In this document: positions 8,073 through 16,374 of the stretch, in pieces
Position numbering within the stretch: position 1 is the stretch's first letter
Layout: each line of letters starts with the position of its first letter
Assembly: GCF_003344625.1 (NCBI RefSeq)
Contig: NZ_QPKJ02000006.1
Location: 310,001 to 374,000 of the forward strand
Direction: 5' to 3'
Origin: Solirubrobacter deserti
GTDB taxonomy: Bacteria; Actinomycetota; Thermoleophilia; Solirubrobacterales; Solirubrobacteraceae
DNA: 64,000 nucleotides
The notes under the pieces: model-generated
The model's input: the letters and a program-made list of their open reading frames with translations, nothing else
The model's database searches: none
Told to the model about the DNA's origin: nothing
Position numbers and translations under genes: made by a program

Positions 8073-10571
8073 TCACCGCCGGACGAGCCGTTTGCGCTCG
8101 GTGTTGCCGGCCGTGTCGACCGACCACACGCGGACCTTCGCCCGTGCGCCTACGCGCAGCGCGCGCTTGTAGACCTTCGGCCGCGCCTTGCCGACCTGCA
8201 CGAGGGTGACCTGCACGCCCGAGGCGTCCTTGGTTTTCACGCGCAGCTTGCCGCGCTTGATCGTCGCGGTGGTCTTCGGGGCGCGAGTGTCCGCCGGGCG
8301 TGACGGAGCGGCCGAGGCCGTCTTCGCCCCGTCGGCGTCGATCGCGATCGGCGTCGCGCCCAGGTCGTACACGCGCGCCTTGCCCTCCTGGCCGTCGCCC
8401 GTGATCGGCGTGACGGTCACGGCGCCCGCGCCGGCCAGGCTCACCGACAGCGGCTTGGACGTGGTCGTCACGAACTGCAGCGTGCGCGGGCCGCGGATCA
8501 CGTCCACCAGACCCGCCTGCTCGGCCTCGACCAGCGTCATCTCCGTGGCCGCCGCCGCTCGGGCGCGCACGCGGCTCGCCTTCGCGCCGGCCTCGAAGGC
8601 CTCCGAGATCTTCACCGACGTCTCGTCCTCCTCGCCTTCGAGCTTGAACTCGCTCGCGTCGAGGTCGCACGGCTGGTCACGGAGCGTCTGCTGGTCCTTG
8701 ATCGGATCCGCGCCCGTGGTCACGAACGGGGCGACGGCGTTCTGGATCGCCCGGTCCTCCATCTCGCCCATGTGCCCGACGCCGCAGAAGTTGTAGGTCT
8801 TGACCTGGTCACCCATCTGCTTGCTGCCGGTCTTGTACGCCTGGCGCTGGGAGATCAGCGGCACGGTGCCGTCGCCGTTGACCCACGAGTACTGCGGGTC
8901 CACGCCGGTCGACGTGAACGCCCGCACGTGCCCCATCGTCGGCTTGCCCGAGCCCACGAAGATGCGCCAGTCGATGGCGCCGTTGTGCGTCTTGAAGCCG
9001 TCGATGTGCTTGGCGTGCTTGGCGGCGACCTCCAGCGCGAGCTTCTGGTTGCCGCCCGCCTCGCCGAACGCCCGCGCCGCCCCCTTGGCGTCCGGCATCG
9101 CCCAGTCGTTGACCTCCAGCCACGTGCTCGCCCGGCCTGGGACATGGTCGAACCACGCCTGCGGCGGGATCAGGTAGTACATGCCGGTCAGGTTGCGCGT
9201 CCAGTGGCGGAAGTTGTCGTTGGCGACGATGTCGTCGGAGATCTCGTGCAGCGGCGTCTCGTAGCCGTAGGCGACCGCGAACCAGGCCTTGGGCGCGCCC
9301 CAGTACGGGGAGCCGAAGTTGGCGACGCGCGCGATCTTCTTGGCCCGGTCGGCGTCGTCGACGTACCAGCGCGTGAGCAGGCCGCCGTAGGAGTGGCTGA
9401 CGATGGCGACCTTCGTCGCGGCGTGGCGCGCGAGCACCTCGTCGATGTACTTGTCCAGGCGCGCGATGGTCTTGTCCGGGCCGAGGCGGAAGTCCCAGCC
9501 GAAGACGTAGCCGTGCTTGCCGCCCATCTCCTGGATCCACCCGGCTGAGAGGAAGTGGATGTTCTTGAAGCCGAAGATGTGTCCCAGCGCGTTGCCGGTC
9601 GGGCGGATGCTGTCCGTGCACGCGTTGTGCGTCTCCGGCCCGTCGCCGCGCTCGTTGAGCGCCATGGTCACGAAGCGGTCGCCGTTGCTCGGCGTGATGG
9701 CGCCCGGCCACAGGTCGGTCGGGTTGTCCGCCGGCCCGCAGACCAGCTCGGACGCCCCGAAGCCGGGCAGCAGGATGATCGGGGTGACGCCGCACTCCTC
9801 CGGGTTGGTGGCGGCGTACCCGCACGTGCGGCCGGTCGCCGCGTCGCTGCCGAAGACGAGGTCCTCGGCCACCCGCAGCACCGGGCGCGGCGCGCCCGTC
9901 GAGCGCTTGAACTCGCCCCCGTCGTGCGCGTAGTCGATCCACGCGTTCCGGACCTTGTAGCCGTCGATGAGGAGCTGGGCGTGTGACTGGTCGCGCACGT
10001 AGAGCGTCTTGTGCGCGGCGTCCATGTCGACGGCGGACTCGGCCGGCACCTCGGTGTCCGTCCGCGAGCCGATCACGGACCAGTCCGTGCCGCCGTCGCC
10101 CTGCGGGTTGCGGTGCAGGGTCGAGCCGGCGTGCGGCGTGCCGAGCGTGACCGCGTCCTCGATCTTGAGCTCCGGGTGGCGCGAGAGCGCCGCCCGCACG
10201 ATCAGGCCGCCCTGGCCGTACCCGACCACGTCGACGGACTCGCTGCCGTGGTTCTTGGTGATCCACGCCGCCAGCTCGTCGCCGAGCGTTTCGATCGAGG
10301 CGCCGGACGGCGCGGCGATCGACCGGTCGCACCCCGCCTGGCCCGCGGTGAGGCCGAGCACGATCAGCTTGCCCTCCAGCTTGACCGTCTGGCCCTTCAC
10401 GGTCGTCGAGAACGCCCGGAAGATCTTCTTCATGTCGTCGAACTGGCTGCAGGAGGGCTTCTCCGGCCCGGGCACCATCAGCACGGGCTTGGCGAAGTCG
10501 TCCGTCCGGGCGTGCGCCGCCGGGGCGGCGACCGCGAACGCCGTCAACGCGAGCATCAGTGCGCGCTTCAT
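8073..10571 (-). CDS. Secreted tandem alpha/beta-hydrolase: LCAT-like domain plus a dead lipase-like domain
   Basis: 832 residues with a signal peptide (MKRALMLALT..., cleavage after ~21). A first lipase-like domain (~25-215) ends in 'VTLGTPHAGS', but its nucleophile elbow reads GYGQGG (117-122) where active relatives read GHSQGG: residue 119 is Gly (GGC), so this half should be inactive. The second domain (~262-680) is of the lecithin:cholesterol acyltransferase type: 'IILLPGFGASEL' oxyanion loop, SHSYGG elbow with Ser394, 'NFGSPYWGAPKAW', and 'NGDGTVPLISQR' near the acid residue. A C-terminal beta region ends in a Lys/Arg-rich tail. Last gene of a four-gene operon: its ATG shares one base with the preceding stop (TGATG at 10569-10573). 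It probably acts on a lipid or ester outside the cell. Confidence 0.82.
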   Translation of the reverse strand: MKRALMLALTAFAVAAPAAHARTDDFAKPVLMVPGPEKPSCSQFDDMKKIFRAFSTTVKGQTVKLEGKLIVLGLTAGQAGCDRSIAAPSGASIETLGDELAAWITKNHGSESVDVVGYGQGGLIVRAALSRHPELKIEDAVTLGTPHAGSTLHRNPQGDGGTDWSVIGSRTDTEVPAESAVDMDAAHKTLYVRDQSHAQLLIDGYKVRNAWIDYAHDGGEFKRSTGAPRPVLRVAEDLVFGSDAATGRTCGYAATNPEECGVTPIILLPGFGASELVCGPADNPTDLWPGAITPSNGDRFVTMALNERGDGPETHNACTDSIRPTGNALGHIFGFKNIHFLSAGWIQEMGGKHGYVFGWDFRLGPDKTIARLDKYIDEVLARHAATKVAIVSHSYGGLLTRWYVDDADRAKKIARVANFGSPYWGAPKAWFAVAYGYETPLHEISDDIVANDNFRHWTRNLTGMYYLIPPQAWFDHVPGRASTWLEVNDWAMPDAKGAARAFGEAGGNQKLALEVAAKHAKHIDGFKTHNGAIDWRIFVGSGKPTMGHVRAFTSTGVDPQYSWVNGDGTVPLISQRQAYKTGSKQMGDQVKTYNFCGVGHMGEMEDRAIQNAVAPFVTTGADPIKDQQTLRDQPCDLDASEFKLEGEEDETSVKISEAFEAGAKASRVRARAAAATEMTLVEAEQAGLVDVIRGPRTLQFVTTTSKPLSVSLAGAGAVTVTPITGDGQEGKARVYDLGATPIAIDADGAKTASAAPSRPADTRAPKTTATIKRGKLRVKTKDASGVQVTLVQVGKARPKVYKRALRVGARAKVRVWSVDTAGNTERKRLVRR

Positions 10572-13528
10572 CACTTGACCTTCCGGGTCGTGGGCTTGCC
10601 GCTGCGCCCGTCGGCGCGCAGGCCGCGGACGCTGACGGTCATCTGGGTCGCGCGGACGCGGATCGCCCCGCGCGGCTTGCGGCCGGCGACGAGCTTGGAC
10701 GCTCCGGCTGCCGTCCGGTAGGTGATGTCGACGCGGTCGGCGGTGCTCGTCCAGCTGATGCGGACGAACTGGCCGCGCCGCTTGACCTTGACCTTCGGCC
10801 GCGCCGGCAGGCGGTCGGCGGGAGCGACGAAGGACGCGACCTTGACGTTCTCGCGCGGCCGGCCGTCCTGCGTGACCTGCGCGATCACGTTGCGCACGCC
10901 GGCACCGCCGGCGCCCGGCGTGAAGCGCAGCGTGTGCTTGCCGGCCCGCGCCGTGCCGAGGGCGCGGGCGGTGTGCAGACCGCGCTCGACGAACGTGACG
11001 CGCTCGCCCGGCTGCGGCGTGTACTCGTACCGCAGCTCGCGCTTGCCGACGACCTTCGCCTTGACCTTGGTCTCGGGCCGCGTGTCGGCGACGTCGACGC
11101 CCGCCACGGGCACCGAGCCCGGCAGCGGCTCGACCGTCCACTCACCCGCGGCGGGGCTCGCGACCAGCACGGACACCGCGCCGCGGTCCTCGTCGCTCAT
11201 GATCATGTACTCGCCGTTCTTGAAGCCCTGCCCGTCGGGCACGTCGCTGGTGACGCGGCGCCCGTCCGGGCCGACGAGCGCGACCTTCGGCACGCCGCCC
11301 TCACCGCGCACGCGCACGACCACCGCGGGGGACTTGCGCCGGACCTCGAACGTGGTGCCGGACACCTGCGCGGCGCGCGCACGGAACGGGCCGATGTCGC
11401 AGCCCGCGAGCATCACGGAGACCTCCTTGGTGCGGAACGTGTAGCCCGCTCCCACGTTGATCTTGCCGAGCCACGTGTCGATGCCCGCGCAGCCCGCGAC
11501 GCCGATGTTCGAGACGACCGCGTTGGCGTTCAAGCAGCCGAGCGTCTTGTTGCAGACCGCCACGGTGCCCTCGACGTTGAAGTTCGGCGTGCCCGTCTGG
11601 ACCCACCCGTCGACGCGGCCGTCGAACGTCGCGGCCTTGCCGAAGTTGAAGCCCGCGTGGAAGCCGAACTTGACCATCCCGGAGGACTCGTAGGCGAAGG
11701 TCGCGTCGGCCATCTGGGTGCCGAACACGCTCAGCGACCCGCCCGCCTCGATCAGCCACGGCGTGCCGCCCGTGTACTGGAACCAGCCGTTGAGACCGAT
11801 CGCCTTGGCGCCGTTGAAGTCGGGGCCGAAGCCGATGCCGACCTCGCCCTTGACCTTCAGCGGCGGCGGGTTCACGCACACGCCCAGCGCGACGCGGTCC
11901 AGGAAGACGCCCGGCGCGAGCGGCACCGCGGTGCCGAGCCGATCTACGAACGCGCCCGCGTGACCGAACTGGCCGCCGGAGAGCCCGCCCCACATGCCGA
12001 TGCGGGTCTTGGACGCGGTCGGCAGTACGATCGCCAGCGAGCCGTCCCAGCGGTCCACCTGGGTGTCGACGGCGCACTGGATGAACGGCTCGCCGGCCTT
12101 GCCGCCGACGGTCGGCGCCTGGCAGCCGGCGACGAACGTCGCGCCCGCCTTTAGGTAGGAGAGGCACAGCTTCTCGACCACGAGCGGGCCGATGTACGCG
12201 TTGCCGACGTCGACCTTCAGGCCGTCGAGCTGGACGCCGTTGACGGCGTCCATGCGGATCGCGACGTCACCCGTGACCGCGGTCGCGTTGGCGGCCGTGC
12301 CGGTCTTGAAGATGTCCGGCAGCGCGACGTTCAGTGCGAGTACCGCGTAGCGCTGGTCGGAGTTCGCCCGCCAGCCGAAGCGCAGCGTGGCCTTGCCGCC
12401 GATCTGCATGCCGAACAGCTTCTTGCCGGCGACCGGGAAGGACGTGACGTCCTTCTCCTCGCCCTGCTTGCCCTTGGGCAGCGCCAGGTTCAGGTTGCCC
12501 TTGTAGAGCTCGATGCCCGCGACGGCGAGCGTGACGTTGGTGACCGAGAGCTTGTCCTCGGTGATCGTGAACCTCGCACCCGCGGGCACGGGGATCGGCA
12601 GGCCGTTGACCGTGACGGCCGCGGTCGAGGTGTACGTCTCGCCGTCGCCCTCGACGCACGTTCCGCGCACCTCGGCGAGGCCGATGCGCACGATCTGCTC
12701 GCACGCGCGGACCTTGAACGCGCGCGTGGCGGGCGTGGGATCGGGGTTGCCGGCGGCATCCACGGCGCGGACCTGGAACGTGTGCGGGCCGCCCTTGAGC
12801 GGGGCGATCGCGCCGCACGCGCCCCAGGCGACGAGCTCGACGTCGGCCTTGGTGACCGGGTCTACGCGGCACTCGAAGCTCGCGCCCGGCTCGCTCGCGT
12901 AGGTGAACACGGGCGAGCGCAGGTTCGTGGTCTCGCCTTCGGCGGGGCCGCCGGTGAGCGTGGTCTCCGGCGCGTCGGCGTCGACCGTGAACGCGCGGCG
13001 GGCGGGCGAGCCGTCCTTGCGCGCGCCCACGACGGCGCGGACCTCGAACACGTAGCTGCCGCTCGCCAGGCGGGGCAGCTTGAACGGGGACACGCACGGC
13101 GCCCACTCGCTGCTCACCCGGCACTCGAACGTCGCGCCGGTGCTCTCGGAGCCGAAGCCGTAGCTGGGCGTCGGGTCGTTGGTCAGCCCTTCGGGGCCGG
13201 CGTTGATGACGGTCTCGAGGCCGGAGGTGTCGACGTCGAACGCCTTGGTCGCGGGCGTCGCGTCGGCGTTGCCCGCGGCGTCGAGGGCGCGCACGCTGAA
13301 CGTGTGCGGGCCGTCGGCCACGCGCACCGTGTGCGGCGAGGCGCACGCCGCCCAGGCGCCGCCGTCGACCGCGCACTCGAACGTCGCGCCGGGCTCGGTG
13401 GAGGCGAACGTGAACGTCGGGCCGTTGCCGGACAGCGTCGTATCGGCGGCCAAGGCCGTGCCGACGAACACGAGCAAGGTCAGGACAACGCAGGTGAGGA
13501 TGATGGGGAGGATGGAAAGGCGCTTCAT
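10571..13528 (-). CDS. Large secreted protein: Ig-like repeats plus unrecognised core shared with its neighbour
   Basis: 985 residues. Signal peptide MKRLSILPIILTCVVLTLLV... with cleavage after ~28. Three Cys-paired Ig-like repeats follow (~28-275), each with 'FECRVD' or similar, a second Cys near 'WAPC', and an ending like 'VRAVDAAGN' plus 'TPATRAF'. Residues ~275-760 form a core I do not recognise; it aligns with the neighbouring 949-residue protein through 'GNLNLALP', 'VALPDIF', 'GVQLDGLKV', 'SLAIVLPTASK' and 'VCVNPPPLK'. The end is a further beta region and a basic tail (RKVK). Coupled by ATGA to the gene before it and by TGATG to the hydrolase gene after it. Confidence 0.75.
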   Translation of the reverse strand: MKRLSILPIILTCVVLTLLVFVGTALAADTTLSGNGPTFTFASTEPGATFECAVDGGAWAACASPHTVRVADGPHTFSVRALDAAGNADATPATKAFDVDTSGLETVINAGPEGLTNDPTPSYGFGSESTGATFECRVSSEWAPCVSPFKLPRLASGSYVFEVRAVVGARKDGSPARRAFTVDADAPETTLTGGPAEGETTNLRSPVFTYASEPGASFECRVDPVTKADVELVAWGACGAIAPLKGGPHTFQVRAVDAAGNPDPTPATRAFKVRACEQIVRIGLAEVRGTCVEGDGETYTSTAAVTVNGLPIPVPAGARFTITEDKLSVTNVTLAVAGIELYKGNLNLALPKGKQGEEKDVTSFPVAGKKLFGMQIGGKATLRFGWRANSDQRYAVLALNVALPDIFKTGTAANATAVTGDVAIRMDAVNGVQLDGLKVDVGNAYIGPLVVEKLCLSYLKAGATFVAGCQAPTVGGKAGEPFIQCAVDTQVDRWDGSLAIVLPTASKTRIGMWGGLSGGQFGHAGAFVDRLGTAVPLAPGVFLDRVALGVCVNPPPLKVKGEVGIGFGPDFNGAKAIGLNGWFQYTGGTPWLIEAGGSLSVFGTQMADATFAYESSGMVKFGFHAGFNFGKAATFDGRVDGWVQTGTPNFNVEGTVAVCNKTLGCLNANAVVSNIGVAGCAGIDTWLGKINVGAGYTFRTKEVSVMLAGCDIGPFRARAAQVSGTTFEVRRKSPAVVVRVRGEGGVPKVALVGPDGRRVTSDVPDGQGFKNGEYMIMSDEDRGAVSVLVASPAAGEWTVEPLPGSVPVAGVDVADTRPETKVKAKVVGKRELRYEYTPQPGERVTFVERGLHTARALGTARAGKHTLRFTPGAGGAGVRNVIAQVTQDGRPRENVKVASFVAPADRLPARPKVKVKRRGQFVRISWTSTADRVDITYRTAAGASKLVAGRKPRGAIRVRATQMTVSVRGLRADGRSGKPTTRKVK

Positions 13529-16374
13529 CGCTTCGGGCTCCGTGCCGTGCCGGCCGGGCCGTGCGTGTTGTCGGCGCGCAGGCCGACGACGCGCACGCTC
13601 ACCGCGCGGCGGTCGATCCCGGGGACGCGCAGCGTGCGCCCGCGGGTGAGGAAGAAGAGGTCGCGGCCGTCCGAGACCGAGACGCGGACGCCGTAGCGCT
13701 GGGACTTGCCGCTCCAGCGGATGACGTTGTGCTTGACGGACACCTTCGACGGCTTCGCCGGCTTGGCGCGGCCCTTCGCGGTGTAGGTCGCGAGCGTGCG
13801 GCGCTCGCCGTTGCGCTCGACGATCGCCTCGATGCGGCGGGTCCCGCCGCGGCCGGTCGCCGGTGTGAAGCGCATCAGGCCCTTGCCGGTGACCGTGCCG
13901 AGCACGCGGTTGACGCCGCGCCCGCGCTCGATCAGCTTCACGGGCTGGTCGGTGCGGTAGCGGAGCACGCCGTCGCGCAGCGCCCCGCGCACCTTCGCGG
14001 GCGCCAGCAGCGGCGCCGCGCTCACGCTGCGGATCGGCTCGCTCGAGCGCACCGTGTAGCGCCCACCGCGCGGCGCGCGCAGCGCGATGTACGTCGTGCG
14101 CTGCGCGGTGCTCGAGAACGACGCCGCCGTCGCGGTCTTCGTCGTGCCGGTCGGCTGTGCCGCGGTCGTCACCGACGTGCCGCGGCCGCTCAGCGTCACC
14201 TGCGGCGCGCGGTCGGCGCCCTCGACCGCCACGAGCACCGCGCGCTCGCCGGCCGGCACGCGCACCGTGCGCTCACCCATCGCGGCCGCGCCGGCACTCT
14301 TCTCGACGCGCCAGCGACCGACGTCGCACGCGGAGCCCATGAACTCCAGCGGGCCGCCCCACTTGAGGCCGGCGCCGATGCGCCCGAGGTTGTGGCCGCC
14401 GACGACCAGCCCGCCGCAGACCGCGATGCCGGTGGACGAGATCACGCCGTCCACCTGCGGGCAGATGTCGGAGAACGGGATCGGCGCGCCGACCGTCAGC
14501 GTGCCGCCGAAGCAGCCGGTCGCCTTCAGGTCCGCATTGAACTTCGAGCCCTCGAAGAAGCCCTTCAGCGACGCGTCGACCCTGAGCGCGGCCTCGAGGT
14601 CACCGACGACGACGTTGCCCTTCAGATCGAGCGCGAAGCTCACGCCGCCGCCGAAGTCGACGCCGCCCGCGGAGTTGACCGCCACGTACAGGTCCTTGAA
14701 CTCCATCGGGGTGCCGAGGTTGAGGTTGGCCAGCGGCGCCTCGGCGCGAATGGTCCACGGGTCACCGGCCGTGAACTTCAGGCCGGCGTCCGGGATCGTC
14801 AGGCGCGGCTTGCCGTCGGCGCCGGGGAGCGCGGTCAGCGCCGCGCGGCCGGCGAGCACCAGCGGCGGGCCCGTGCACAGCGACACGGACAGCTTCTGGA
14901 CCTTCACGCCGCCGCCCAGCGCGGCGCCGTCGCCGCTCGGCTTCCAGGTCGCCTCGGCGTGCGAGAGCGCGCCGTCGGCGAAGCCCACGCCGACGTCCTC
15001 CAGGCGCAGGTTGCCCGGGACCGGGACGACGATCGCCGACGCGCCGCCCTCCCAGCGCAGGCCTGGCGTCTCGGTGTTGCAGGTCGACGAGACCGGGCCG
15101 GTGCCCTTGTCGGTGAAGGACACGAACAGGTCGTGCAGCTCCAGCTTGCCGATGAATGCCAGCGGCGCCGTGACCTTGGCCTCGTCCAGCCGCACGCCCT
15201 GCTCGTTGTCCGCGCTCAGCTTCAGGTGGCCGGTCAGGCCCTTGCCCTCGGCGTCGGTGAAGACCTCCGGCAGCTCGATGTTCGCGTCCAGGACGGTGGC
15301 GCCGTTGTCGAGGTCGAGCGTGGCCAGGCCCTTGAGCGGGAAGCCGGCGACGTTGGAGTCGTCGGAGCCCTCGAGGTCGAGCGCGGCCTCGGAGTCGCCG
15401 CCTTCGTCCGTGCGCGTGTGGTTGGTGAGGTCGATCGTGGCCAGGCGGAACTTGGCCTCCGCGGGGACGGTGAAGTCCAGGTTGCCGCGGAAGAGCACGA
15501 TCGTGCCGAGCTTGAGCTGCACGCCCGGGATGCGGATGCGGCGCGTCTCGGGCGTGATCCGCACCTGGCGCTCCGGGTTGAGCGTGATGCCGTTGAGCTT
15601 GATGGCGCCGGAGGTGACGAGCGTGCCTGTGCCGTCGTCGGCCAGGCACTTGGCGGCGATCTTGACCGCGCCGAGCGTCACGCCGGTCTGGCACGCGACC
15701 ACGCGGAACGTGCGCTGCGCGGGCGTCGGGTCGACGTTGCCGGCGGCGTCGCGCGCGGCGACCGTGAGCGTGTGCTCGCCGGCGTTCAGCGCGGGCGTCT
15801 GGAAGCTCGGGCCGCACTCCACCGCGACGCCGTCGAGCGTGCAGACGTAGGACGCGCCGCCCGCGAACGCGAACAGCGGCTGGGCGTCCTCGGTGTCGCC
15901 GCTCGGCCCGGCGGTGATCGTCGTCTCCGGGTCGCTGACGCTGACCTGCACCATCCGCGTGCGGGTGGTCGCGTTGCCGGCCGCGTCGGTGGCGGTCACG
16001 TGCAGCGCGTGCGAGCCGTTCGGGAGGTTCGGGCTCCACGGCGACGTGCACGGCGTGGCGGGCGCGTCACCGACCGCGCACGTGGTGTCCGCGCCGTCCT
16101 CGGCGGTGAAGCTCGGGCCGTCGACCGTGAGCTCCGGGGCGACGGTGTCGACCCGGAACGTGCGCGCCTCGCGCTCGCCACCCGCGGTCACCTCGAAGCT
16201 GTGCGGGCCGTCGACGAGCGGCGGGAGGGTCACCGGCGAGCTGCACGGGGTGGGGTCGGCGCCGTCGACCGCACAGGTCGCGCCGGTGCCTTCCCACGTG
16301 AACGTGGGCGTGTTGTCGTTCGTCGGGCCGCTCGGCCCAGCGAGCGCCAGGGCGGCCAGCATGGCCACGATCAT
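13525..16374 (-). CDS. Large secreted protein, paralogue of the 985-residue neighbour
   Basis: 949 residues. A short signal peptide (MIVAMLAALALA) unusually lacks Lys/Arg in its n-region; GGAGGG before the ATG and the ATGA overlap with the preceding gene (16371-16374) support this start. Three Ig-like repeats with paired Cys occupy ~13-250 ('DGPHSFEV', 'VTATDAAGN', 'VAARDAAGNVDPTPA'). The core (~255-720) matches the neighbour: 'GNLDFTVP', 'IELPEVF', 'GVRLDEAKV', 'ASAIVVPVPGN', 'LCTGPPLVL'. Function unknown; extracellular matrix, wall or carrier roles are all open. Basic C-terminus (RSPKR). Stop overlaps the next start (ATGA, 13525-13528). Confidence 0.75.
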   Translation of the reverse strand: MIVAMLAALALAGPSGPTNDNTPTFTWEGTGATCAVDGADPTPCSSPVTLPPLVDGPHSFEVTAGGEREARTFRVDTVAPELTVDGPSFTAEDGADTTCAVGDAPATPCTSPWSPNLPNGSHALHVTATDAAGNATTRTRMVQVSVSDPETTITAGPSGDTEDAQPLFAFAGGASYVCTLDGVAVECGPSFQTPALNAGEHTLTVAARDAAGNVDPTPAQRTFRVVACQTGVTLGAVKIAAKCLADDGTGTLVTSGAIKLNGITLNPERQVRITPETRRIRIPGVQLKLGTIVLFRGNLDFTVPAEAKFRLATIDLTNHTRTDEGGDSEAALDLEGSDDSNVAGFPLKGLATLDLDNGATVLDANIELPEVFTDAEGKGLTGHLKLSADNEQGVRLDEAKVTAPLAFIGKLELHDLFVSFTDKGTGPVSSTCNTETPGLRWEGGASAIVVPVPGNLRLEDVGVGFADGALSHAEATWKPSGDGAALGGGVKVQKLSVSLCTGPPLVLAGRAALTALPGADGKPRLTIPDAGLKFTAGDPWTIRAEAPLANLNLGTPMEFKDLYVAVNSAGGVDFGGGVSFALDLKGNVVVGDLEAALRVDASLKGFFEGSKFNADLKATGCFGGTLTVGAPIPFSDICPQVDGVISSTGIAVCGGLVVGGHNLGRIGAGLKWGGPLEFMGSACDVGRWRVEKSAGAAAMGERTVRVPAGERAVLVAVEGADRAPQVTLSGRGTSVTTAAQPTGTTKTATAASFSSTAQRTTYIALRAPRGGRYTVRSSEPIRSVSAAPLLAPAKVRGALRDGVLRYRTDQPVKLIERGRGVNRVLGTVTGKGLMRFTPATGRGGTRRIEAIVERNGERRTLATYTAKGRAKPAKPSKVSVKHNVIRWSGKSQRYGVRVSVSDGRDLFFLTRGRTLRVPGIDRRAVSVRVVGLRADNTHGPAGTARSPKR

